8,062 bases of DNA from a bacterium (GTDB taxonomy: Bacteria; Oederibacteriota; JAJYGY01): assembly GCA_021790555.1 (NCBI GenBank), contig JAJYGY010000205.1:1-8062 (forward strand). Direction: 5' to 3'. The position numbers and the translations under genes are program-made. A model generated the notes under the pieces. It made no database searches, was not told where the DNA came from, and saw nothing but the letters and a program-made list of their open reading frames with translations. Numbering within the stretch: position 1 is the stretch's first letter; every line of letters starts with the position of its first letter. Shown here in pieces: positions 1-6,330 of this stretch.

Positions 1-657
1 ATTCACCGCCTTCTGCAGGGCCGGGCCTTCCATGTCCAGGTCCAGGCTGTTGCCGTAGCTTTTGCTCATCTTGCGCCCGTCCGTGCCCGGGATCTTGGGC
101 GACTCCGTCAGCAGGGAGGCCGGCTCGGGGAAGACCGGCCGGTAGAGGTGGTTGAAGCGCCGGGCCACCTCGCGGGCCAGCTCGATGTGGGGCACCTGGT
201 CCTGCCCCACGGGCACCTGGTCGGCCTTGTAGAGCAGGATGTCGGCGGCCTGCAGCAGAGGATATCCCAAAAAGCCGAAGCTGGACAGGTCCTTGTCCGG
301 CATCTGCTGGATCTGCTCCTTGTAGGTGGGCACCCTTTCCAGCCAGGGGATGGGCGTGAACATCGAGAACAGCAGGAAAAGCTCCGCGTGCTGGGGCACC
401 TGGCTCTGCCGGAAGATGACGGCCTTTTCCGGGTCCAGGCCCACGGCCAGCCAGTCGGCCACCATGCCCAGGATGTTCTCGTCCAGCCCGGCCGTGTCGT
501 CGAAGCCCGTGGTCAGGGCGTGCCAGTCCGCCACCATGAAGAAGCAGTCGCACTCGTCCTGCAGCCTCAGGTAATTGGAAAGCGCGCCCTCCAGGTGCCC
601 CACGTGCAGCCTCCCCGTCGGCCGCATCCCGGAAAGTACCCTTTTCTTGGTCGCCAT
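1..657 (-). CDS. trpS: Tryptophanyl-tRNA synthetase, N-terminal 219 residues (3' end beyond left edge)
   Basis: Class I aminoacyl-tRNA synthetase that charges tRNA-Trp with tryptophan in the cytoplasm. My translation from the ATG at 657 runs open to base 1. The HIGH-type ATP-binding motif is HVGH at residues 18-21, in the context SGMRPTGRLHVGHLEGAL. The KMSKS signature is at residues 196-200 (GTDGRKMSKSYGN). Between them lies the Trp-site region PLLQAADILLYKADQVPVGQDQ, here about residues 123-144. Family members are about 320-400 residues, so about 100 or more C-terminal residues lie outside the window. The start is supported by AGGA six bases upstream and by an N-terminus of the usual length before HVGH. 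It follows the M50 protease gene after 88 bases. That pairing is, from memory, common in several Gram-negative lineages, where scpA/scpB often come next. No T-box or Trp leader peptide is visible upstream. Identity is secure. Confidence 0.97.
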   Translation of the reverse strand, partial: MATKKRVLSGMRPTGRLHVGHLEGALSNYLRLQDECDCFFMVADWHALTTGFDDTAGLDENILGMVADWLAVGLDPEKAVIFRQSQVPQHAELFLLFSMFTPIPWLERVPTYKEQIQQMPDKDLSSFGFLGYPLLQAADILLYKADQVPVGQDQVPHIELAREVARRFNHLYRPVFPEPASLLTESPKIPGTDGRKMSKSYGNSLDLDMEGPALQKAVN

Positions 658-711
658 ATCGAATCCTAAAGAAAGCGAAGGCGCCCGCCCGGGCCCTCCG
701 GGCCTGGCGAA

Positions 712-739
712 ATCGCCCTGAGCCCTGTCGAAGGGCGAT
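712..739. repeat. REP-like palindromic element between the M50 gene and trpS
   Basis: ATCGCCCT (712-719) and AGGGCGAT (732-739) form a perfect 8-base inverted repeat around a 12-base loop, GAGCCCTGTCGA. The core CCCTGAGCC..TGTCGAAGGG resembles a dispersed palindromic repeat I recall from intergenic regions of many high-GC bacteria; here it carries one extra C. It begins six bases after the M50 stop in the reading direction. Overlapping smaller inverted repeats sit beside it: GGCGA/TCGCC (706-710/713-717) and GGCCC/GGGCC (692-696/700-704). The 88-base gap therefore holds mainly hairpin-forming sequence. There is no T-run, so it is not a typical intrinsic terminator. An mRNA-stabilising or processing role is inference. 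Confidence 0.6.
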
Positions 740-745
740 CCCGCC

Positions 746-1420
746 TCACAAATTCGCCAGCACTCCCATGTTCAGGTGCCCCAGGCGGAACAGCCAGGAC
801 GTGGCGACGCCCAGGGGCAGGTCCAGCAGGTTGAAGACGCCCAGGAACAGGGCCGCCACCACCACCGCCAGGCCCCAGACTTCCAGCCGGTTCAGGCGCC
901 AGCACCAGGAGTCTGGCAGGAAGGCGTAGAGGGCCTTCAGCCCGTCCAGGGTGGGCAGGGGCATCAGGTTGAACAGGGCCAGCAGTAGGTTCAGGAAGAT
1001 GGCCTCGGCCAGGATCAGGTCCAGCCCGGCCGAGGAAAGCTGAAGCACCCCGGCGAAAAGCCAGGCCAGGGCCGTGAAGGCCAGGGCCAGCAGCAGGTTC
1101 GACAGCGGCCCGGCCGCGGCCACCAGGGAGAAATCGCGCTTGGGGCGGCGCAGGCGGTTGACGTTGACCGGCGTGGGCTTGGCGTATCCGAAAACCACCC
1201 CGAAACCCGAGAACAGCATCAGCAGCGGGAGCAGCACCGAACCGAACAGGTCCAGGTGCCGGAAGGGATCCAGGCTGACCCGGCCCATACGCCTTGCCGT
1301 GTCGTCCCCCAGCTTCCAGGCCACCAGGCCGTGGGCGGCCTCGTGGAAGGAGATGGAAAACAGGAGGACCGGCAGCCCGATCACGATCTCCCTCAGGATT
1401 TTGTAAGCGCCGCCGTCCAT
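746..1420 (-). CDS. Site-2 protease family (M50) membrane zinc metalloprotease
   Basis: Polytopic inner-membrane protein of the M50 family, whose members cleave substrates within the membrane. The zinc motif HEAAH is at residues 26-30 in the first hydrophobic segment. The third ligand is expected at D149 in NLMPLPTLDG (141-150). AAAGPLSNLLLAL (101-113) is the usual conserved GP-N segment between them. About five to six hydrophobic segments are visible, and no PDZ domain. At 224 residues it fits the short, PDZ-less branch often adjacent to trpS. The ATG at 1420 is chosen over an in-frame TTG at 1465 because GGGAG lies five bases upstream and the TTG would fall inside the promoter at 1456-1484. 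The LDG motif reads P-T-L-D-G where P-P-L-D-G is more usual; the ligand is intact. The substrate is unknown. Family assignment is secure; biological role is not. Confidence 0.93.
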   Translation of the reverse strand: MDGGAYKILREIVIGLPVLLFSISFHEAAHGLVAWKLGDDTARRMGRVSLDPFRHLDLFGSVLLPLLMLFSGFGVVFGYAKPTPVNVNRLRRPKRDFSLVAAAGPLSNLLLALAFTALAWLFAGVLQLSSAGLDLILAEAIFLNLLLALFNLMPLPTLDGLKALYAFLPDSWCWRLNRLEVWGLAVVVAALFLGVFNLLDLPLGVATSWLFRLGHLNMGVLANL

Positions 1421-1425
1421 GGCCA

Positions 1426-1430
1426 CTCCC
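1426..1430 (-). promoter_or_regulatory. Ribosome binding site deciding the M50 start
   Basis: GGGAG on the minus strand, five bases before the ATG at 1420. It is the best Shine-Dalgarno match near the gene's 5' end and favours this ATG over the upstream TTG at 1465, which has no comparable site. Confidence 0.7.
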
Positions 1431-1455
1431 GGTGCCGCGTGGAAAAAGGAGCGGC

Positions 1456-1484
1456 AGTTTATCAAACCCTTGAGGGCCTGTCAA
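1456..1484 (-). promoter_or_regulatory. Sigma-70-type promoter for the M50 protease and trpS
   Basis: On the minus strand a perfect -35 box TTGACA (1484-1479) is followed by an exactly 17-base spacer (1478-1462) and the -10 box TAAACT (1461-1456), which matches four of six bases of TATAAT. The bases before it, TGA, also supply the extended -10 TGn element. The -35 begins only three bases after the pgsA stop codon, in an AT-richer patch unlike the surrounding DNA. A start point near 1449 would give a leader of about 30 bases before the M50 ATG. The spacer contains CCCTCAAGGG, a weak inverted repeat that might be incidental. Boxes and spacing are seen directly; activity is inferred. Confidence 0.75.
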
Positions 1485-1487
1485 AAT

Positions 1488-2072
1488 TCATCTGGGCCGG
1501 CCCACGGCATCCCCCTCCTCGAACTTCAGGATGCCCCGCACCACGTAGTCCAGGCCGGAAAGGAAGCTGAAGAGCAGGGCCGCGCCCAGGGCCCAGGTGA
1601 GGTCCCGCAGGGAACCGGCCGAAGGCTTCAGCCACAGGCCCAGCAGCAGGGCCGAAAGCGCCGCCATCTGGGCGAAAACCGAGGCCTTTCCCCACCAGGT
1701 CGGCTTCACCGTCACCGGCCCCCGGGCCAGGCTCAGGACCAGGTAGCCGCTGACCACCAGGAGGTCGCGCGTGAAGGCCAGCACGGGCATCCACAGGGGC
1801 AGGGGACCCGCCAGGGTCAGCATGCCATAGGCCGCCAGCACCAGCAGCTTGTCGGCCATGGGGTCCAGGAAGGCGCCCAGCTGGGTGCGCGTGTCCAGGC
1901 GCCGGGCCAGGGCGCCGTCCAGCCAGTCCGTGACCGAGGCCAGCACGAAGACCCCGAAGGCCGGCCCGACGTGGCGGTAGGCCAGCAGCAGGATGAACAC
2001 CGGCACCATCAGCACGCGCAGCAGCGTGAACAGGTTGGCCGCGTTGTACACGGAAATCGGCCGTTGTTTCAA
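1488..2072 (-). CDS. pgsA: CDP-alcohol phosphatidyltransferase, PgsA type (phosphatidylglycerophosphate synthase)
   Basis: Integral membrane enzyme that would transfer the phosphatidyl group of CDP-diacylglycerol to glycerol-3-phosphate, the committed step to phosphatidylglycerol and cardiolipin. The family signature is complete: D49, D52, G53, A56 and R57 in DWLDGALAR, then G66, D70 and D74 in GAFLDPMADK. These aspartates bind the metal and the CDP moiety in the family. The N-terminal NLFTLLRVLMVPVF segment is typical of PgsA, and several membrane helices cover most of the 194 residues, a normal length. The start is TTG (2072): in-frame sequence back to the stop at 2133-2135 has no ATG or GTG. 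A G-tract (2084-2080) seven bases upstream is the only Shine-Dalgarno candidate. It follows the family 2 glycosyltransferase in the same frame. Another CDP-alcohol transferase specificity cannot be excluded. Confidence 0.9.
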   Translation of the reverse strand: MKQRPISVYNAANLFTLLRVLMVPVFILLLAYRHVGPAFGVFVLASVTDWLDGALARRLDTRTQLGAFLDPMADKLLVLAAYGMLTLAGPLPLWMPVLAFTRDLLVVSGYLVLSLARGPVTVKPTWWGKASVFAQMAALSALLLGLWLKPSAGSLRDLTWALGAALLFSFLSGLDYVVRGILKFEEGDAVGRPR

Positions 2073-2074
2073 GG

Positions 2075-2132
2075 CGGAACCCCCGGTTTCGGTCGGTCGG
2101 CGGCGCGGCGGGGGAAAGCCCCCCTTGTTCCG
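2075..2132 (-). promoter_or_regulatory. Structured leader between the glycosyltransferase stop and the pgsA TTG start
   Basis: Nearly the whole 60-base gap is bounded by a perfect inverted repeat. On the minus strand it is CGGAAC (2132-2127), directly after the upstream stop codon, and GTTCCG (2080-2075), two bases before the TTG. Inside, GGGGG-CTTT-CCCCC (2123-2110) forms a tight hairpin. The CCCCCG (2114-2109) of that hairpin could instead pair with CGGGGG (2085-2080), which contains the only plausible pgsA ribosome binding site. No T-run follows, so termination is unlikely. A translational control or coupling element is inferred; complementarity of G/C tracts can arise by chance in GC-rich DNA. 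Confidence 0.45.
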
Positions 2133-3005
2133 TCAGCCCGCCTTCTTCCTGGCCCACTTGACCAGCGGATACAGCAGCAGCACGTAGAGGTGCCGCAGCC
2201 AGTCCGGCCATTGCCTCTCGATGCCGTGCTCGAAGGTCCAGTCCTGGGCCCCGGCCCGGACGGCCATCACCCCGGGATGGGTGCCCCGGAAGAACTTCAG
2301 GTGCCCGCGGTCCCGGTAGAAGCCGCGCACCTTCTCCTCCTCGCCGGCCCAGCGCTTCTCGATCCAGGCTTCGTCGTGGTAGAGCCGGTCCAGGTTGCGC
2401 TGCTTCTCCAGCATCACCCCGGGGGGCCGCACCCACCCGTAATGGTAGACATGGACCCCGCTGTCGGCCTTGCGCAGGCTGCGCAGGCGTCCGCCCTCCT
2501 TCACCTTGAACCCGTAGGCGTCGCCCACCGACACCACGCCGTGGCCCGTCCTCACCGCCCGCACGGCGCTGCGGTACCACTTGCGGCGGTGGTCCTGCAC
2601 CGTCTGGTAGGACCCGTAGAAGTGGTAATAAAGGAAGCGCAGGCCCTCGGCCCGGCCCCTCAGGTGGCGCTCCAGGGCCCGGCGCAGGACGGGAATTTCG
2701 TCCTCGTGCAGCACCTCGTCGGCCTGCAGGTAGACCGCCCAGTCGCCGGAGCAGCGCTCCAGCGCCTTGTTGGTCTCCACGGAAAGCACCCGCCCGCCCT
2801 CGCGATGGGACATGTCCCAGGTGCTGCGGAAGGCCCTGACCTTGGGGTCGTCCAGTCCCCGCACCATCTCCCAGGTGCCGTCGTCGCCGTCGCCCACGCC
2901 CACCACCAGCTCGTCCACCAGGGGCAGCAGCGAGCGCAGCGATTCGGCCAGGGGGTAGCCGAACCTGACGGCCTGCCTGGCGATGGTGAAGCCGGAGATC
3001 TTCAA
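2133..3005 (-). CDS. Family 2 glycosyltransferase (GT-A fold), envelope glycan type
   Basis: Predicted cytoplasmic or membrane-associated enzyme transferring a sugar from a nucleotide-sugar donor. The N-terminus KISGFTIARQAV..YPLAESLRSLLP and the GVGDGDDGT loop (about 36-44) are typical of a GT2 subgroup. QADEV (94-98, in YLQADEVLHEDE) occupies the position of the metal/donor DxD motif. The protein is 290 residues. Its C-terminal YVLLLYPLVKWARKK could be a membrane anchor or amphipathic tail. The start is TTG at 3005: it places KISGF at the N-terminus as in relatives, has GGAG five bases upstream, and overlaps the family 9 gene's stop as TTGA. The frame stays open far upstream, but that part is antisense-like shadow of the neighbouring gene. 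Donor and acceptor are unknown. The tight coupling suggests both transferases work on one glycan. Confidence 0.9.
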   Translation of the reverse strand: MKISGFTIARQAVRFGYPLAESLRSLLPLVDELVVGVGDGDDGTWEMVRGLDDPKVRAFRSTWDMSHREGGRVLSVETNKALERCSGDWAVYLQADEVLHEDEIPVLRRALERHLRGRAEGLRFLYYHFYGSYQTVQDHRRKWYRSAVRAVRTGHGVVSVGDAYGFKVKEGGRLRSLRKADSGVHVYHYGWVRPPGVMLEKQRNLDRLYHDEAWIEKRWAGEEEKVRGFYRDRGHLKFFRGTHPGVMAVRAGAQDWTFEHGIERQWPDWLRHLYVLLLYPLVKWARKKAG

Positions 3006-4096
3006 GGGCGCTCCAACATTTCCAGGGCCGCCTGGGCCACCTTTTCCGGCTCCAGCAGCCTCAGGCAGTCCTGGGGAAGGAGGACGCCCGCGCGCCTCCC
3101 CGGGTCGCCTGCGGGCAGGGCCTTGTCCAGCCCGCCCCAGCGGCAGGCCAGCTTCTCGCAGGGCATGCAGGGCAGGGCCAGCTTCAGGGCCCGGTGCCTC
3201 GGGTCGGCCGGGGGGTGCCAGGCCAGGTCGCTGGTGGGCCCGAAAAGCGTCAGCGTGGGCGTGCGGGTGGCCACGGCCAGGTGCTTGTTGGCGCCGTCGT
3301 TGGTGACCAACAGGGCGGCGCGCTGAAGGAAGGCCGCCAGCAGGCGCAGGTCCGTGGGCGGGGCCAGCAGGGGGGCCGGATCCATCCCGGCGGCCACCTC
3401 CTCGGCGAGTTCCCTCTCGCCCGGGCCCCACAGCAGCAGCACGCGGGCGTCCGAGCGCTTCTGGATGAGGTCCAGGGCCCGCCCCAGCTGGGCGGCCGGG
3501 TAGCGCTTCAGCTCCCAGCCCCCCGCCGGCGAGGCCATCACCACGCGGCGCCCCTCCAGGCCCTGGGCGCGGAGGAATTCGTCCGCCCGGGCGCGGGCCT
3601 CCCCGGGCACGTCGAAATCCAGGTCCAGGCTGTCGGGCTGGTGGCCCAGGGCCCGCAGCACGTCGGCCGTGAAGTCCGCGATGTACTTGGGTTCCCGGGC
3701 GGGATGCCAGACGGTGTTGTAGGCCAGGCGCCGCACCCGGAAGGCGAAGCCCACCCGCCTGGGCGCGCCGGAAAACAGGGTCATCCAGGCCGTGCGGGGG
3801 GTCCCCAGCACGTCCAGCACCAGGTCGAAGCGGCGCGAGCGCAGCCACAGGTTGAACCTGAGGTTGGCCTTCAGCTCGCCCCACCAGCCCAGTTTCTTCA
3901 TGCCCAGGCGGTCGTAGGGAATGATCTCGTCGACGTAGGGCAGGCCCTTCAGGATCTCGCCCATGGCCGGCTCCAGCACCACCGAAAGCCGGGCCCCCGG
4001 GTAGGCCTGCTTCAGGCCCCGCAGCGTGGGGGTGGTCAGCAGCGTGTCGCCGAAGGCGCGGATGCGGATCAGCAGGATGTTTCGAATCTCGGCCAT
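3002..4096 (-). CDS. Family 9 glycosyltransferase (ADP-heptosyltransferase-like)
   Basis: Cytoplasmic-face GT-B enzyme of the RfaF/WaaC family, whose characterised members add ADP-heptose to the LPS inner core. The N-terminal domain begins ILLIRIRAFGDTLLTTPTLRGLK (residues 7-29), the family's hallmark Gly-Asp loop. The donor-binding region is VTNDGANKHLAVAT (264-277) followed by LFGPT (284-288) and WHPP (293-296). Most relatives have D-S-G-P-x-H in place of this D-G-A-N-K-H. A C-terminal cysteine set, C310, C313, C318 and C344, resembles the CxPC...C...C cluster of many GT9 proteins, with a long Gly/Pro/Arg-rich segment before the last cysteine. At 364 residues it is of normal length. The ATG start lies seven bases after the Nudix stop. 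Heptose as substrate is likely only by family resemblance. Confidence 0.93.
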   Translation of the reverse strand: MAEIRNILLIRIRAFGDTLLTTPTLRGLKQAYPGARLSVVLEPAMGEILKGLPYVDEIIPYDRLGMKKLGWWGELKANLRFNLWLRSRRFDLVLDVLGTPRTAWMTLFSGAPRRVGFAFRVRRLAYNTVWHPAREPKYIADFTADVLRALGHQPDSLDLDFDVPGEARARADEFLRAQGLEGRRVVMASPAGGWELKRYPAAQLGRALDLIQKRSDARVLLLWGPGERELAEEVAAGMDPAPLLAPPTDLRLLAAFLQRAALLVTNDGANKHLAVATRTPTLTLFGPTSDLAWHPPADPRHRALKLALPCMPCEKLACRWGGLDKALPAGDPGRRAGVLLPQDCLRLLEPEKVAQAALEMLERP

Positions 4097-4103
4097 GGGC
4101 CCG

Positions 4104-4556
4104 CTAATCCTCCCACAGGTTGCCCAGGCTCAGGGGCGCGAGGGTGAAGCCGGAATCCCACTGCCTCAGCAGCTCGGCCTTGAAATTGGGGAAGAAAAGA
4201 AGCCCCGCGACCCCGGCCTTCTCCACCCAGGCCACCTCGGCCAGGACCCCGTCCCGTTCGGCCAGCCGGGCCTCGCCTTCCAGGACCTCGCCCAGGAAGG
4301 CCAGGTTGAGCACGTGGCGGTGGCCGTCCGGCGGGATGCTCTCGTTGACGAAGAGCAGGCGGCCCGTGCGCGTCTTCAGCCCGGCCTCCTCGCGCAGCTC
4401 CCTTTCCAGGGCGCCGGCCAGGTCCTCGCCGAACTCGCAGCCCCCGCCCGGCAGCAGCCAGTAGGTGCGCCCGGCCTTCTGGTGGCGCACCAGCAGGATC
4501 CTTCCGTCCCTGATGTAAACCCCGCCCACTCGGACGCGGATGGATTTGTCGGCCAT
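4104..4556 (-). CDS. Nudix hydrolase
   Basis: Small soluble hydrolase of nucleoside diphosphates linked to another moiety. The Nudix box GX5EX7REUXEEXGU is complete at residues 38-60: G38, E44, then RELREEAGL (52-60), which includes the metal-binding glutamates E56 and E57. It is preceded by YWLLPGGGCEFGE, the usual loop. Length is 150 residues, normal for a single-domain member. The ATG at 4556 is the first methionine and lies 23 bases after the ruvB stop, without a clear Shine-Dalgarno sequence, so translation may be coupled to ruvB. Downstream the glycosyltransferase gene begins after seven bases. Substrate cannot be read from sequence. A role in nucleotide-sugar turnover is suggested only by position, and general nucleotide sanitation is equally possible. 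Confidence 0.93.
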   Translation of the reverse strand: MADKSIRVRVGGVYIRDGRILLVRHQKAGRTYWLLPGGGCEFGEDLAGALERELREEAGLKTRTGRLLFVNESIPPDGHRHVLNLAFLGEVLEGEARLAERDGVLAEVAWVEKAGVAGLLFFPNFKAELLRQWDSGFTLAPLSLGNLWED

Positions 4557-4579
4557 GGTGGAACCGGAAAAAGGGCCCG

Positions 4580-5614
4580 TCAGAGAAGCTCCCCCTGCCC
4601 TCCCGGGTCCTTGGGGCGCAGCTTGAGGTGGTCGTAGGCGGCCAGGGTGGCCTTCCTTCCCTGGGGAGTGCGCACCAGGAAGCCGATCTGGATGAGGTAG
4701 GGCTCGTACACGTCTTCCAGCGTGTCGGCCTCCTCGTTGAGCGAGACGGAGAGGTTGTCCAGGCCCACCGGCCCGCCGCCGAACTTCTGGATGAGCGCCT
4801 CCAGGTAGCGGCGGTCCGGGCGGTCCAGGCCCAGGGAGTCCACCTCCAGCATCCCCAGGGCCTGGTCGGCCACCCCCCGGCTGATCCTGCCGTCGGAGCG
4901 CACCTGGGCGAAGTCGCGCACCCGCCTCAGAAGGCGGTTGGCGATGCGGGGCGTCCCGCGCGAACGCCGCGCGATCTCCAGGGCCCCTTCGTCGTCCAGG
5001 GGCACCTTCAGGATGTCGGCCGAGCGCTTCAGGATGGTCTTCAGCTCGCCGGGCTCGTAGAACTCCAGCCGCAGCATCATGCCGAAGCGGTCGCGCAGGG
5101 GCGCGCTGATCATGCCGGCGCGGGTGGTGGCCCCCACCAGGGTGAAACGCTTCAGGTCGATCTGGATGCTCTGGGCGGCCGGTCCCTTGCCCAGCAGGAT
5201 GTCGATCTTGAAGTCCTCCAGGGCCGGGTACATCACCTCCTCCACCACGCGGTTCATGCGGTGGATCTCGTCGATGAAGAGGATGTCCCCCTCCTCCAGC
5301 GAGGTCAGGATGCTGGCCAGGTCGCCGGCCCGTTCCAGCACCGGCCCGGAGGTGGTCTTGACCCCCACGCCCATCTCGTGCCCCAGGATCTGGGCCAGGG
5401 TGGTCTTGCCCAGGCCCGGGGGCCCGTAGAGCAGCAGGTGGTCCAGGGGCTCGCCCCGCTTCCTGGCCGCCTCCAGCACGATCTGCAGGTGCTCGCGCGC
5501 CTTGGCCTGGCCGATGTACTCGCGCAGGCTGCGCGGGCGCAGGGACTGGATCTCGACCTCCTCCTGGGGGGCTTCCTCCATGTCGGAATGGGGATCCACG
5601 ACGCGTTTTGGCAT
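4580..5614 (-). CDS. ruvB: Holliday junction branch migration helicase RuvB
   Basis: AAA+ motor that, with RuvA, drives branch migration of Holliday junctions during recombination and repair. All landmarks are present: Walker A GPPGLGKT (64-71), Walker B DEIH (115-118), sensor 1 GATTRAG (161-167), arginine finger R174 in PLRDRFG, sensor 2 region [13 protein letters not shown] (219-231), and the winged-helix C-terminus with KFGGGPVGL (267-275) and RTPQGR (315-320). Length 344 is normal. The ATG at 5614 has GAGG eight bases upstream and follows the deacetylase stop by 28 bases. ruvA and ruvC, usual neighbours, are absent from both sides; the gene sits between envelope genes and must find its partners elsewhere in the genome. 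No disabling change is visible. Confidence 0.99.
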   Translation of the reverse strand: MPKRVVDPHSDMEEAPQEEVEIQSLRPRSLREYIGQAKAREHLQIVLEAARKRGEPLDHLLLYGPPGLGKTTLAQILGHEMGVGVKTTSGPVLERAGDLASILTSLEEGDILFIDEIHRMNRVVEEVMYPALEDFKIDILLGKGPAAQSIQIDLKRFTLVGATTRAGMISAPLRDRFGMMLRLEFYEPGELKTILKRSADILKVPLDDEGALEIARRSRGTPRIANRLLRRVRDFAQVRSDGRISRGVADQALGMLEVDSLGLDRPDRRYLEALIQKFGGGPVGLDNLSVSLNEEADTLEDVYEPYLIQIGFLVRTPQGRKATLAAYDHLKLRPKDPGGQGELL

Positions 5615-5642
5615 TTCTGCGGCCTCGCGAAAGGGCGGACGC

Positions 5643-6296
5643 TCAGGCCTGCAGCAGGAGGCGCAGGGCCTTGAAGCCCTCGGCCGCCTTGACCCGGCCC
5701 TGGAAACCGCGGAACTGGGCCATGCTGCGGGCGCAGTCGATGATGGAAAGGTCGGCCACGTTGACCTTGTTGACCTGGCTCTTGTGCAGGCGCAGGGCCC
5801 GGAGCTTGTCCTGAAGCACCGGGGAGATGTCCACGAACACGTCCGGGCTGAAGTTGACCGACGTGGGCACCTCGTAGAAGAGCACGTTCTGGGTGTAGCG
5901 GGTGGCCGAAAGCACCTGGCTGGCCGTGTTGCGGTGGTCCTGGTGGGTGTCCTCGGCGTGGTTGGCGAAGACCAGGTCGGCCTTCACCTCGCGCATCACC
6001 TTGTCCAGCGCGTCGATGCTCTCCTTGGTGAGGGGCACCCGGGTGTCCTCGAAGCCCAGCCAGAAGATCCTGCGCGCCTTGTAGAGCCGGGCGGCCGCCT
6101 CCTGCTCGCGGCGGCGCACCGCGGGGTTTCCGCCCGCGTCGCCCCGGGTCATCAGGGCCAGGAAAATCTCGTGCCCGGCCCGGGCCAGCTTGATCAGCGT
6201 GCCCCCGCATCCGATCTCCAGGTCGTCGGGGTGCGGCGCCACGGCCAGCACCCGCATCCTGCCGCCGGCGTTTCCCAATAGCCTCTTCAAGGTCAT
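5643..6296 (-). CDS. PIG-L/LmbE-family zinc-dependent deacetylase
   Basis: Family members remove N-acetyl groups from amino sugars such as GlcNAc-inositol, GlcNAc-malate or glycan intermediates. The N-terminal motif PHPDDLE (21-27) supplies zinc ligands H22 and D25 and the general base D24. The third expected ligand is H121 in [11 protein letters not shown] (113-123). The body is well matched to one bacterial subgroup (RGDAGGNP at 51-58, LFYEVPTS at 139-146, HKSQV at 171-175). From the ATG at 6296 it has 217 residues. The start is uncertain: AGGAGG abuts this ATG but is ideally spaced for the TTG at 6290, and an ATG at 6257 begins right at the conserved [18 protein letters not shown] nine bases upstream could serve the first ATG. 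It follows the WbqC gene by 46 bases. Substrate is unknown; an envelope amino sugar is inferred from neighbours. Confidence 0.93.
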   Translation of the reverse strand: MTLKRLLGNAGGRMRVLAVAPHPDDLEIGCGGTLIKLARAGHEIFLALMTRGDAGGNPAVRRREQEAAARLYKARRIFWLGFEDTRVPLTKESIDALDKVMREVKADLVFANHAEDTHQDHRNTASQVLSATRYTQNVLFYEVPTSVNFSPDVFVDISPVLQDKLRALRLHKSQVNKVNVADLSIIDCARSMAQFRGFQGRVKAAEGFKALRLLLQA

Positions 6297-6302
6297 CCTC
6301 CT
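6297..6302 (-). promoter_or_regulatory. Strong Shine-Dalgarno abutting the deacetylase ATG
   Basis: AGGAGG on the minus strand directly precedes the ATG at 6296 with zero spacing, but lies six bases (ATGACC) before an in-frame TTG at 6290. Because TTG starts are used by two other genes here, the TTG may be the real start. A second site, AGGAAG, lies nine bases before the ATG. Confidence 0.55.
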
Positions 6303-6330
6303 CAGCTTCCTGTGACCGGCGCCGCCGTCC

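Noticed and set aside
658..745. Trp leader peptide or T-box upstream of trpS
   Set aside because: No short frame with Trp codons, no T-box core and no terminator with a T-run is present; only GC hairpins and a ribosome site are seen.
1421..1465. TTG at 1465 as the start of the M50 protease (15 more residues)
   Set aside because: It would lie within the promoter spacer and has no good ribosome site; the ATG at 1420 has GGGAG at five bases.
1419..3326. A 635-codon open frame on the plus strand
   Set aside because: It lies opposite the pgsA, GT2 and GT9 genes, and its product is Gln/His/Pro/Gly/Val-rich with no recognisable domain, as expected from the antisense of CTG/GCC-rich genes.
2133..3884. 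A 583-residue extended version of the family 2 glycosyltransferase, suggesting a fusion
   Set aside because: The extra N-terminal 293 residues overlap the family 9 gene in another frame and are Gly/Pro/Arg-rich without domains; homology begins at the TTG at 3005.
4568..4582. GGGCCC followed by TTTTT after the ruvB stop as an intrinsic terminator
   Set aside because: The only stem partner found (GGACCCG within ruvB) has a mismatch and a loop of over 20 bases, and the Nudix gene begins within 23 bases.
4628..5674. A 348-codon open frame on the plus strand opposite ruvB
   Set aside because: Composition is Gln/Val/Leu/His-rich antisense shadow; the minus strand encodes an unmistakable RuvB.
5305..6210. 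A long minus-strand frame overlapping ruvB and the deacetylase
   Set aside because: It is the off-frame reading of those two genes; its product is Gly/Pro/Arg-rich and lacks motifs.
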